Source: an uncultured Flavobacteriaceae bacterium
Lineage (GTDB): Bacteria; Bacteroidota; Bacteroidia; Flavobacteriales; Flavobacteriaceae
NCBI GenBank assembly: GCA_943789455.1
Contig: CALSUE010000003.1
Coordinates: forward strand, 1 to 64,000
DNA length: 64,000 nucleotides
Reading direction: 5' to 3'
Shown: piece by piece, positions 55,731-63,407 of the stretch
Position numbering within the stretch: position 1 is the first letter of the stretch
Layout: each line of letters starts with the position of its first letter
Translations under genes and position numbers: made by a program
The notes under the pieces: generated by a model
The model's input: only the letters and a program-made list of their open reading frames with translations
The model's database searches: none
Told to the model about the DNA's origin: nothing

Positions 55731-56357
55731 ATGCCATTATATAAGACCATCCGTGTTAATGATTTTACAAAAGTTCTTATCTGGAAGATTGAAGAGTCTT
55801 TAGAGGATTTAACTAAGGGTATAGAACTCACAGAACAAAGTAAAAAAAGAGTAGACGCTATGAAATCTATTCTGCATCAACAGGGTTTTATGAGCATTAG
55901 ACAGTTACTAAAACAAGCAGGATATGTAGATGCTGATGTGTTTTATGATGAATTTGGAAAGCCTCACTTAAAAGATAAAAACTATCTTTCTATTAGCCAT
56001 TCTTTTACTTTTACAGCCATTATTATTTCTAAAAAAAAACCTGTAGGTATTGATGTAGAAAAACAACGAGATAAAATTGTGAAAATTGCTCATAAATTTA
56101 CACCCATAGAAGAATATAACACCATTGCAAATCATGAGGCGCTGGTAAGTAAATTAACAATTGTATGGGGCGCAAAAGAATCTTTATATAAAATATATGG
56201 GAAGAAAAAATTACAATTCTTACATCATATATACATTGAAGATTTTTCATTTATAGACACCAAAACAACGGGAGTTATTAAGTATAAAGGATATGTTTCT
56301 TCTTATGATATATGTTTTTTAGAGTTTGAAGGATTCACCTGTGTTTATGCTTTTTAA
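55731..56357 (+). CDS. 4'-phosphopantetheinyl transferase superfamily protein
   Basis: 208 aa, Sfp-like. Transfers phosphopantetheine from CoA to a carrier protein. The metal-binding motif GIDVEKQRDKI and the catalytic WGAKESLYKIYGKK are both present. The shape is that of the two-fold Sfp type rather than the short AcpS type. No polyketide or peptide synthase is nearby, so its carrier-protein target is unknown; it may serve fatty-acid ACP or flexirubin/aryl-polyene synthesis elsewhere. Confidence 0.9.
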   Translation: MPLYKTIRVNDFTKVLIWKIEESLEDLTKGIELTEQSKKRVDAMKSILHQQGFMSIRQLLKQAGYVDADVFYDEFGKPHLKDKNYLSISHSFTFTAIIISKKKPVGIDVEKQRDKIVKIAHKFTPIEEYNTIANHEALVSKLTIVWGAKESLYKIYGKKKLQFLHHIYIEDFSFIDTKTTGVIKYKGYVSSYDICFLEFEGFTCVYAF

Positions 56358-56437
56358 AATGTTTAAAATCAATTACCTTAAAAAAATCTGTACACTTAAA
56401 TTTCACCTCTAAAAAGATAAATGTATCAAGAACTTCT

Positions 56438-56445
56438 TATGTTTG
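56438..56445 (+). promoter_or_regulatory. Bacteroidota -7 box for the thiamine-type cluster
   Basis: TATGTTTG, exact TAnnTTTG match about 52 bp upstream of the 56498 ATG. The leader shows no TPP-riboswitch core. Confidence 0.45.
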
Positions 56446-56497
56446 CAAACAAATCAATTTACAGTAAAATACTACTAACAAAAATTAGAAATCAAGT

Positions 56498-56758
56498 ATG
56501 AAAATATCAGTTGAGCTTACCTTAATGCCACTTCAACACGATTTTGAAGCCCCAATTAGTAGATTTATTAAAAGACTTCGAGGTTCTAAATTTACGGTGC
56601 TAGAAAACCCGATGAGTACTCAAATATATGGTGACTTTGATGAATTAATGCCCTACTTAACTGACGAAATAAAAACCGCTTTAGAACAGCAAGAAAATGC
56701 TGTTTTAAATTTAAAAATAGTAACCTCTGATCGCAGCAATTATGAACCAATTTTTTGA
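56498..56758 (+). CDS. YkoF/MTH1187-type small protein, putative thiamine-binding
   Basis: 86 aa, ferredoxin-like alpha/beta fold of the MTH1187/YkoF family: KISVELTLMPLQHDFEAPI, PMSTQIYGDFDEL, NLKIVTSDRSNY. YkoF of Bacillus binds thiamine and is linked to its uptake. Single-domain members occur with vitamin B1 genes. It overlaps the PnuC-like transporter gene by 17 bp, which suggests a common task. Confidence 0.8.
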   Translation: MKISVELTLMPLQHDFEAPISRFIKRLRGSKFTVLENPMSTQIYGDFDELMPYLTDEIKTALEQQENAVLNLKIVTSDRSNYEPIF

Positions 56759-57374
56759 TTTTTTTTTCAGTCAGTACTCTGGCTATTCGTCTGCTGATAC
56801 ACTATTAGAAATTAATGCTGTTATTTTTGGATTTATGTCTGTTTGGTATTCAAAACAAAATAATATTTGGGTATTTCCTACGGGTATGATTAGCACTTCT
56901 ATTTTTGTGTATTTACTCTTAAAGTGGGGATTATTAGGAGATATGATGATTAATGGGTATTATTTTATAATGAGCATTTATGGCTGGTATCTCTGGACAA
57001 GAAAAGTAGACGAAACCCAAACAACACCCATATCTGTAACTTCTAAACAAGATAAAAGGAATGGAATTCTTATCTTTATAGCTACCTTATTCTTTGTGTA
57101 TTTTATTTATAAAATATTTGATAAATGGACAAGTTGGGTTGCCTATATAGACACAATTACAACTGCAATTTTCTTTGTAGGAATGTGGTTAATGGCAAAA
57201 AGAAAAATAGAAAATTGGATCTTTTGGATTATTGGAGATATTATTTCGGTACCGCTATATTTTTACAAAGGGCTTACATTTACTAGTTTTCAATATTTAG
57301 GATTTACATTTATAGCAATAGCAGGATATTACGCATGGAAAAAGACCTTAGACAAGAAGACATTAATCTCGTAA
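56742..57374 (+). CDS. PnuC-family vitamin transporter (thiamine-type PnuT likely)
   Basis: 210 aa, about seven membrane helices. Family features include WYSKQNNIWVFPTGMIS and YGWYLWTRK early on, and DTITTAIFFVGMWLMAKRK with NWIFWIIGDIISVPLYFYK near the end. The PnuC family carries nicotinamide riboside, riboflavin or thiamine by facilitated diffusion and needs a kinase to trap the substrate. Because it is flanked by a YkoF-like gene and a riboswitch-controlled thiamine receptor, thiamine is my preferred substrate; nicotinamide riboside is the alternative. It overlaps the kinase-like gene by 40 bp. Confidence 0.88.
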   Translation: MNQFFDFFFSQYSGYSSADTLLEINAVIFGFMSVWYSKQNNIWVFPTGMISTSIFVYLLLKWGLLGDMMINGYYFIMSIYGWYLWTRKVDETQTTPISVTSKQDKRNGILIFIATLFFVYFIYKIFDKWTSWVAYIDTITTAIFFVGMWLMAKRKIENWIFWIIGDIISVPLYFYKGLTFTSFQYLGFTFIAIAGYYAWKKTLDKKTLIS

Positions 57375-57940
57375 AAATAGTGCTGTTTGGGCCAGAAAGT
57401 ACAGGTAAAACAACACTATCTATACAACTCGCTAAGCATTATAATACGGTTTGGGTTCAAGAATACGCCAGACCCTACTTGCAAAAAGTGTGGAATCAAG
57501 AAAGAAGAACCTGTGAAGCTAAAGACATCTTACCTATTGCCTTTGGTCAGATGGCTCTAGAAAATAGGCTAGCAAAGCGAGCTGATAAAGTTCTAATTTG
57601 TGATACAGATTTATTAGAAACAAAAGTATATTCTGAAGAATATTATGGTGGATATGTAGATCCATTATTAGAAATAGGAGCTCAGGAAAGTAGTTATGAT
57701 TTGTATTTTCTTACCTATATAGATACCCCATGGGAGGCAGACGATTTACGAGACAGACCAGATCAAAGGGAAGAAATGTTTCTTGCATTTAAAAAAGCTT
57801 TAGAAGACAATCACAGACCTTATATTTTATTAAAAGGAAATAAAGAAGAAAGATTTAATACTGCAACTAAAGCTATTGATAAAATTATTGAAAAGAAAAA
57901 CAACTTATATTCATATTCAGAGACCTTAAATAATGAATAA
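57335..57940 (+). CDS. NadR-like P-loop kinase
   Basis: 201 aa. P-loop GPESTGKTTLS at 19-29, CDTDLLETKVYSE as a Walker-B-like region, and YFLTYIDTPWEADDLRDRPDQRE as the lid, all typical of the ribosylnicotinamide-kinase domain of NadR (AAA_28). No NMN adenylyltransferase domain is attached. By position it should phosphorylate whatever the PnuC-like protein imports: thiamine, if that reading is right, or nicotinamide riboside. Overlaps both neighbours. Confidence 0.85.
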   Translation: MEKDLRQEDINLVKIVLFGPESTGKTTLSIQLAKHYNTVWVQEYARPYLQKVWNQERRTCEAKDILPIAFGQMALENRLAKRADKVLICDTDLLETKVYSEEYYGGYVDPLLEIGAQESSYDLYFLTYIDTPWEADDLRDRPDQREEMFLAFKKALEDNHRPYILLKGNKEERFNTATKAIDKIIEKKNNLYSYSETLNNE

Positions 57941-58337
57941 AGACAGTATTTACAAAGAACTATGCTTCAAAGCAGTCAGAAGCTCAGGAGCTGGTGGGCA
58001 ACATGTAAATAAAGTTTCTTCTAAAGTTGAGTTATATTTCGATCTTTCTTCATCAGAAGGATTTACTGAAAAAGAAAAAAAACTACTTCTTAAAAACCTC
58101 TCTAATAGAATTAATAAAGAAGGAATACTAAAAATATATTCTAGCGAAAGTAGAAGCCAACATACCAATAAAGAAAAAGTAACAAAAAGACTTTTTAAGA
58201 TTATTGAAAAAGGACTTATTGTACCCAAAAAAAGAAAACCAATAAAAACGAGTAGAGCTCAAAAAATAAAAAGGTTAGACAATAAGACCAAGCATTCAGT
58301 AAAAAAACTACTGAGAAAAAAACCTAATTTAGAATAG
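57933..58337 (+). CDS. arfB: Ribosome-rescue peptidyl-tRNA hydrolase ArfB
   Basis: 134 aa. GGQ motif at 21-23 within RSSGAGGQHVNKVSSKVEL, and a long basic C-terminal tail (KKRKPIKTSRAQKIKRLDN) that enters the empty mRNA channel of stalled ribosomes. It releases nascent chains when mRNA lacks a stop codon. Lacks the codon-recognition domains of RF1/RF2. The start overlaps the kinase-like gene by 8 bp. Confidence 0.93.
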   Translation: MNKDSIYKELCFKAVRSSGAGGQHVNKVSSKVELYFDLSSSEGFTEKEKKLLLKNLSNRINKEGILKIYSSESRSQHTNKEKVTKRLFKIIEKGLIVPKKRKPIKTSRAQKIKRLDNKTKHSVKKLLRKKPNLE

Positions 58338-58373
58338 GGTATTAGAAATAGAAAAATACTTGACAAAAAAAAG

Positions 58374-58405
58374 ATAGGTGAATAACACGAATATTATTCA
58401 CCTAT
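58374..58405. repeat. Perfect 12-bp inverted repeat, possible operator or terminator
   Basis: ATAGGTGAATAA (58374-58385), 8-nt loop, TTATTCACCTAT (58394-58405). There is no T-run on the + side. On the minus strand it is followed by CTTTTTTTTGTC, but no minus-strand gene ends here. A related GAATAACCTAT occurs at about 58444-58454. Confidence 0.6.
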
Positions 58406-58631
58406 TAATACCAAAAAATAATACTATTTTCCCCTCAAAAAATGAATAACCTATATTTTGGTTTATTTGTAATTTACTAATTCAAATACTTAAACAAATA
58501 TACATAGTAAATAAAGTTCTAATTCTAAAATTAGCTTAAAAATAATAGCTTCCTAAACTAACTTCATATGGTGTTTCTAAAAAGCTATGAAAATCCCTAT
58601 AAATGGCATATAATAAAATAAACTCTTTTTA

Positions 58632-58639
58632 TATTTTTG
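58632..58639 (+). promoter_or_regulatory. Bacteroidota -7 box for the XRE gene
   Basis: TATTTTTG, exact TAnnTTTG match, leader about 30 nt. Confidence 0.45.
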
Positions 58640-58674
58640 TAAAATATATATAGCTGAACCCTACTGCAATAGAC

Positions 58675-58950
58675 ATGAATACATCAAAATTACAAGTTGA
58701 AGAAATTAGAGAAAGAATTAGAACATACCGAATAGAAAAAGGATATTCTCAAGATTATATGGCTGATATGCTAAATATAAGTCAAAATACCTACCACAAA
58801 TTAGAAAAAGGATATACTAGAATTCATCTTGAAAAATTCATTGACATTGCAAAAATTCTTGAAATTGAGTTTTCTGAATTATTAAATGGCCCTGATTATG
58901 TTTATATTTTTTCTGGTCAATACAAAAAAAAACATATTAAAAAAGTTTAA
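58675..58950 (+). CDS. XRE-family helix-turn-helix regulator
   Basis: 91 aa. A single Cro/CI-type HTH (KGYSQDYMADMLNISQN then TYHKLEKGYTRIHLEKF) with a short C-terminal extension of about 25 residues ending in a basic tail (QYKKKHIKKV). No sensor or peptidase domain. Such small regulators in Bacteroidota often act alone. There is no toxin or phage gene next to it. It sits between arfB and the riboswitch-controlled receptor. Confidence 0.85.
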   Translation: MNTSKLQVEEIRERIRTYRIEKGYSQDYMADMLNISQNTYHKLEKGYTRIHLEKFIDIAKILEIEFSELLNGPDYVYIFSGQYKKKHIKKV

Positions 58951-59020
58951 CCCTTAAGGAGCTCTTCTTCTGAAATTTGAAAAAAATAGTTATTTTATAT
59001 ACAAATCCAAAATCAATTTT

Positions 59021-59028
59021 TATCTTTG
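59021..59028 (+). promoter_or_regulatory. Bacteroidota -7 box for the riboswitch transcript
   Basis: TATCTTTG, exact TAnnTTTG match. Transcription would start at about 59034, immediately before the TPP aptamer. Confidence 0.6.
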
Positions 59029-59033
59029 TAGCG

Positions 59034-59118
59034 TTCTCATAAAGGGGTGCTTTTTTTATAAGGCTGAGATCATACCCATTGAACCTAGAACAGGTAATGC
59101 TGTTTAGGAAAGCGAGTT
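59034..59118 (+). ncRNA. TPP (THI-box) riboswitch
   Basis: Contains the aptamer core: GGGGTGCT at 59044-59051, GGCTGAGATCATACCCATTGAACCT at 59062-59086, then CAGGTAATGCTGTTTAGGAA at 59091-59110. These are the conserved thiamine-pyrophosphate-binding elements of the THI box. It controls the TonB-dependent receptor that starts at 59235. A further 116 nt of leader, with a GAAGTA/TACTTC hairpin at 59152-59166, may form the expression platform. Confidence 0.95.
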
Positions 59119-59234
59119 AAAGAACTATTTATATGTTATTTAACAAGTGAAGAAGTAGAATACTTCAAAAACTAATTATTCAACCATAACACAAGAATAA
59201 TTACCTCTTTTTATTCGTTTTAACTATTTTTAAA

Positions 59235-61574
59235 ATGAAAAAAATTACCATTTTTTTATTCTTGTTTGTAAGTGTACTTACAAACGCACAAAAAGTAACG
59301 GTTTCAGGGAAAATCGTTAACAAAAATCAAGAAGTTTTAGCTGGAGCTACCGTTCTTGTTAAAGAAACAAATCAAGGAATTTCAACAGATTTAGATGGGA
59401 ATTTCACATTTAAATTGAACAAAGGACCCTTCACCATAAAGGTCTCCTTCATTGGGTTTAAGACCATTGAAAAAAATGTTTATGTAGATAAAGACAAAGC
59501 GTTTACCATAGTTCTTTATGAAGATGACAATGTCTTAGATGAAGTATTAGTCTCAGCAGTAAGAGCTACTTCTAGTATTCCTGTCACCTACTCCAACCTA
59601 AGTAAAAAGGAACTTGCTAAACGTAATTTAGGACAAGACATTCCCGTCTTATTAAACTATCTGCCTTCTGTTATCTCGTCCTCAGACGCTGGAGCAGGGG
59701 TTGGGTACACGTATTTAAATGTTAGAGGCTCTAATAGTGAGCGTATTAATGTAACTATTAATGGAATTCCGTACAACGATCCTGAAAGTCATGGAACATT
59801 TTGGGTAAACTTAGGAGATTTTGCTTCATCAACAGAAAATTTACAACTTCAACGAGGTGTTGGAACTTCTACCAATGGGTCAGGTGCTTTTGGAGCTAGT
59901 TTAAATATCTTAACAGATGCTGTCTCAGAACATGCAGGTGGTGAAATCTCCAACTCTTTTGGTTCTTATGGTACAAGAAAACATACTGTAAAATTTACTA
60001 CTGGAAAAATTAATGAGCATCTTGAAGTTTCTGGAAGATTTTCTAACATCCATTCAGATGGGTATGTAGACAGAGCTTTTACCAACTTAAAATCATATTT
60101 TTTACAAGCTTCTTACCAAGATGAAAACACACTTATTAAAGCGGTCTCTTTTGGTGGAGCTGAAAGAACCTACCAAGCTTGGTATGGATTAGATCCACAA
60201 CAATTGGAGGAAGACAGAAGACAAAACCCATATACCTATGAAAACGAAGTTGATGATTACAAACAAAATCATTATCAATTGCATTGGAATGAACAATTAA
60301 ATAGCCATTGGTCTACGAATTTGGGTTTAAATTATACTAAAGGTGCTGGTTTTTTTGAACAATATAAAGCAGAAGAAAATGCCGATGCTCTTAATAATTT
60401 AATTGAAGATGGTAGTGATGTAATTGTGAGAAGATGGTTAGATAATAATTTTTACGTATTAAATTTTAATGCCAATTATAAAGATGAGAAGTTAAATTTT
60501 ATCTCTGGAATCTCTTATAGCAAGTATACAGGTGATCATTTTGGAGAAGTAATTTGGGGAAGTAATTTAGCTTCTGGAGTATCTTTTGGTGATCGCTATT
60601 ATTTTAGTGATGCTAAAAAAACAGATATGAGTATTTTTTCTAAAGCAACCTATGAAATTAATGAAAAGGTATCTACCTATCTAGATCTGCAAGGTCGTTT
60701 TGTAAGCTATAAAACAGCCGGGCTTACTTCTAATAGAAACCCTTTAGATGTAGATGCTAAATTTAACTTCTTTAATCCTAAAGCTGGGTTCATCTATAAA
60801 ATAGCAGCCCAAAATAGTGTATACCTTTCTTATGCTAGAGCCAATAGAGAAGCCAATAGAAATGATTTTGAAAATGGTGTTTCTTCTCCAGAAATATTAG
60901 ATGATATTGAGTTGGGATGGCGTTACAAAAGCGATCAAATTCAGTTAAACACCAATATATATTTCATGAGTTATAAAAACCAATTGGTGTTAACGGGTGC
61001 CATTGATGATGTTGGAGCACCCATTAGAGCTACTAGTGGAAAAAGTTATCGTTTAGGACTAGAAATTGATGCTGATGTTAAATTAAATGACCAATTTTCT
61101 ATAAAACCTAATGCAGCATTTAGCACCAATAAAAATGAAGATTTTACAGCACCTATTAATGGAAATTTAATAAACTTAGGAAATACTCCTTTGTCTTTTT
61201 CTCCAAATGTAATTGTTGGAAATATGCTTATATACCAACCTAAAGATAACTTCCAAATATCGTTCTTGTCTAAATATGTAGGTGAACAGTTTATGAGCAA
61301 CTTAAATAGTAGCGTTTCTAAATTAGATGTTTTAGACAGTTACTTCACTAGTGATTTAAATTTTGTGTACGAGATCGCAACTAAAAAGGTTTTTGATGCT
61401 ATTATCATTTCTGGCTTAATCAATAATATTTTTAATACAGAATATGTAGATAGAGGGTATTATTATACCTATGATTACCCAGATGGAAATGGAAATACAA
61501 TTACTGGAGATGGAGCAGGTTATTACCCCCAGGCTACAAGAAATTTCTTGGTTGGAGTTACCTTACAATTCTAA
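59235..61574 (+). CDS. TonB-dependent outer-membrane receptor for thiamine
   Basis: 779 aa. Signal peptide ending VLTNAQ. Residues about 22-105 are a carboxypeptidase-regulatory-like domain (GKIVNKNQEVLAGATVLVKE), then a plug (about 120-225, with YLNVRGSNSERINVTINGIP), then a 22-strand barrel ending FLVGVTLQF. The thiamine assignment rests on the TPP riboswitch immediately upstream and on the nearby YkoF/PnuC-like genes. It would pass thiamine to the PnuC-like inner-membrane carrier. Followed by a strong terminator. Confidence 0.93.
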   Translation: MKKITIFLFLFVSVLTNAQKVTVSGKIVNKNQEVLAGATVLVKETNQGISTDLDGNFTFKLNKGPFTIKVSFIGFKTIEKNVYVDKDKAFTIVLYEDDNVLDEVLVSAVRATSSIPVTYSNLSKKELAKRNLGQDIPVLLNYLPSVISSSDAGAGVGYTYLNVRGSNSERINVTINGIPYNDPESHGTFWVNLGDFASSTENLQLQRGVGTSTNGSGAFGASLNILTDAVSEHAGGEISNSFGSYGTRKHTVKFTTGKINEHLEVSGRFSNIHSDGYVDRAFTNLKSYFLQASYQDENTLIKAVSFGGAERTYQAWYGLDPQQLEEDRRQNPYTYENEVDDYKQNHYQLHWNEQLNSHWSTNLGLNYTKGAGFFEQYKAEENADALNNLIEDGSDVIVRRWLDNNFYVLNFNANYKDEKLNFISGISYSKYTGDHFGEVIWGSNLASGVSFGDRYYFSDAKKTDMSIFSKATYEINEKVSTYLDLQGRFVSYKTAGLTSNRNPLDVDAKFNFFNPKAGFIYKIAAQNSVYLSYARANREANRNDFENGVSSPEILDDIELGWRYKSDQIQLNTNIYFMSYKNQLVLTGAIDDVGAPIRATSGKSYRLGLEIDADVKLNDQFSIKPNAAFSTNKNEDFTAPINGNLINLGNTPLSFSPNVIVGNMLIYQPKDNFQISFLSKYVGEQFMSNLNSSVSKLDVLDSYFTSDLNFVYEIATKKVFDAIIISGLINNIFNTEYVDRGYYYTYDYPDGNGNTITGDGAGYYPQATRNFLVGVTLQF

Positions 61575-61585
61575 TTTAGAATTAT

Positions 61586-61615
61586 AAAAAACCGAGGCAA
61601 TTGTCTCGGTTTTTT
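61586..61615. terminator. Bidirectional intrinsic terminator
   Basis: AAAACCGAGGCAA (61588-61600) pairs with TTGTCTCGGTTTT (61601-61613) with one G-U pair, T-run on both strands. Serves the receptor gene and the convergent rhodanese gene. Confidence 0.88.
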
Positions 61616-61982
61616 ATTTAAAATTTTTCCATTTAGTAAACCCTCCTTTTAAATCATAAACTGAATCAAACCCTACAGCTATCAATTTTCTTGCAGCTTT
61701 ATTACTTCTTCCTCCAACAGCACAATAGATGTATAAAGGTTTATTTTTATCAAAACTAGCACTAACTTTTGTTACAAAATTCGAATCGAAAAAGTTAATT
61801 AAAGTAGTACCTTCTATGAATCCTTGTTGATATTCTTGTGGAGTTCTTACATCTAATAGTTGTATTTCCCTTGTCGAAAGTTTGGCAAATTCTTCTTGAG
61901 AAATCAATCGTATTTTTTTAGTTTCTTGTGCACAAGAACTAAAAGAACACAACATTATAAGAATGAAAAAGAACTTTTTCAT
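61614..61982 (-). CDS. Rhodanese-like lipoprotein
   Basis: 122 aa. Lipoprotein signal ending CSFSSC (Cys17), followed by one rhodanese domain with LLDVRTPQEYQQGF and the active loop CAVGGRSNKAARK, nucleophile C87. A periplasmic sulfurtransferase or persulfide carrier is likely. Last gene of a minus-strand set with the MBL-fold/rhodanese gene (3-bp gap) and the SulP transporter, pointing to sulfur handling across the envelope. Confidence 0.9.
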   Translation of the reverse strand: MKKFFFILIMLCSFSSCAQETKKIRLISQEEFAKLSTREIQLLDVRTPQEYQQGFIEGTTLINFFDSNFVTKVSASFDKNKPLYIYCAVGGRSNKAARKLIAVGFDSVYDLKGGFTKWKNFK

Positions 61983-61985
61983 ATA

Positions 61986-63392
61986 TTATTTTGAATTAGA
62001 ACAAACTGTTACTTGTGTCCTCTTAATCGTCGTTTTTTTAATTGCCCCATACCCTCCTGCAACATCAATTACCTTGCTATACCCTCTAGCTTTTAGAATT
62101 GAAGCTGCGATAACAGAACGGTAGCCTCCTGCACAATGTAAGTAAAAATCTTTATTTGTTGGAAATTCTGCAATATGGTCATTTATAAAATCTAATGGAG
62201 TACTCTGAACATTTTCAATATGTTCAGCATTATACTCTCCTGGTTTTCTTACATCAAAAACAATGGCATCTTTATGTATTTGTTGAGCCAAAAAATTAGC
62301 AGAGACAGATTGTAAAGTATCTATTTCTTTACCAGATGTTTTCCATGATTCAAAACCACCACTTAAGTACCCTAGTACATTATCAAATCCAACTCGAGAC
62401 AGCCTTGTAATCGTTTCTTTTTCCATATGATCTGGAACCACTAAAAGTATAGGTTGGTTGATGTCTTTTATTAAAGCCCCTACCCAAGGTGCAAAGGTTC
62501 CTCCCAATCCAATAAATATAGATTGTGGAATAAAACCTTTAACAAATTCAAACTGATGCCGAACATCAATTATAATAGCTTCTGTTTCATTAGCCACCAA
62601 CTCAAAATCATCTACAGACAGTGCTTTTGCTCCAGTTTTTATTACTTCATCAATTGATTTATAACCTTCTTTATTTAAACCAACATTTAGTGGAAAATAT
62701 GCTGGTGGAGGCAACAATCCCTGAGTCACTTCTTTAATAAATTCTTCCTTAGTCATATCTTTTCTTAAAGCATAATTATACTTCTTCTGATCACCAAGTG
62801 TACCCACGGTTTCCTTACTCAGGTTTTTACCACATGCAGATCCTGCTCCATGAGCTGGATATACAATAACATCATTACCTAATGGCATAATTTTATTTCG
62901 TAAGCTGTCATATAAAGTTGCTGCTAAGTCTTCTTGACTCATACTACTTTTTTGAGCTAAATCTGGTCTTCCAACATCACCAAGAAATAAGGTGTCTCCA
63001 GTAAAAATAGCAATATCTTTTCCATTTTTATCTTTCAATAAATAGGTCGTACTTTCCATAGTATGCCCTGGTGTATGCATCGCAGTTATGGTAATATCTC
63101 CCAATGTGAAAATTTCTCCATCAGTAGCTTCATAGGAATCAAATTTGGTCTCAGCATTAGGGCCAAAAATAATTTTTGCTTTTGTTTTCTCGGCAAGGGT
63201 TACATGGCCACTCACAAAATCAGCATGAAAATGCGTCTCAAATATATAGCGAATATTTGCTTTGTTCTTAGTCGCTCTATCAATGTAATCTTGAACCTCT
63301 CTTAAAGGATCTATAATTGCAACTTCACCATTACTTTCAATGTAATAAGCACCTTGAGCTAAGCAACCTGTATAAATCTGTTCTATAATCAT
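61986..63392 (-). CDS. MBL-fold persulfide-dioxygenase-like protein with two rhodanese domains
   Basis: 468 aa, cytoplasmic. The N-terminal metallo-beta-lactamase fold carries THFHADFVSGH (53-63), HTPGHTMEST and YPAHGAGSACG, as in ETHE1-type persulfide dioxygenases. Then two rhodanese domains: the first (about 265-350) lacks the catalytic Cys (LLVVPDHMEKE in the loop position), while the second (about 365-460) has it, C420 in HCAGGYRS. The layout resembles CstB-type sulfide-detoxifying enzymes. Probably oxidises persulfides to sulfite and thiosulfate. Confidence 0.9.
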   Translation of the reverse strand: MIIEQIYTGCLAQGAYYIESNGEVAIIDPLREVQDYIDRATKNKANIRYIFETHFHADFVSGHVTLAEKTKAKIIFGPNAETKFDSYEATDGEIFTLGDITITAMHTPGHTMESTTYLLKDKNGKDIAIFTGDTLFLGDVGRPDLAQKSSMSQEDLAATLYDSLRNKIMPLGNDVIVYPAHGAGSACGKNLSKETVGTLGDQKKYNYALRKDMTKEEFIKEVTQGLLPPPAYFPLNVGLNKEGYKSIDEVIKTGAKALSVDDFELVANETEAIIIDVRHQFEFVKGFIPQSIFIGLGGTFAPWVGALIKDINQPILLVVPDHMEKETITRLSRVGFDNVLGYLSGGFESWKTSGKEIDTLQSVSANFLAQQIHKDAIVFDVRKPGEYNAEHIENVQSTPLDFINDHIAEFPTNKDFYLHCAGGYRSVIAASILKARGYSKVIDVAGGYGAIKKTTIKRTQVTVCSNSK

Positions 63393-63407
63393 AATTCTAT
63401 TTTTCTA

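Larger units (their letters stand above)
58338..58674 (+). other. A+T-rich intergenic region with a 12-bp inverted repeat
   Basis: 337 bp with no convincing ORF. It holds the inverted repeat described below and, at 58632-58639, TATTTTTG, an exact -7 match for the XRE gene at 58675. No other structure seen. Confidence 0.5.

Noticed and set aside
56358..56497. A second TPP riboswitch ahead of the YkoF-like gene
   Set aside because: No CTGAGA core and no GAACCT/AGGTAATGC elements are present in this leader.
61588..61613. Long palindrome as a possible recombination site
   Set aside because: It has T-runs on both strands and sits between convergent genes, so a bidirectional terminator explains it fully; the same holds for the hairpins near 2040, 4470, 13960 and 22620.
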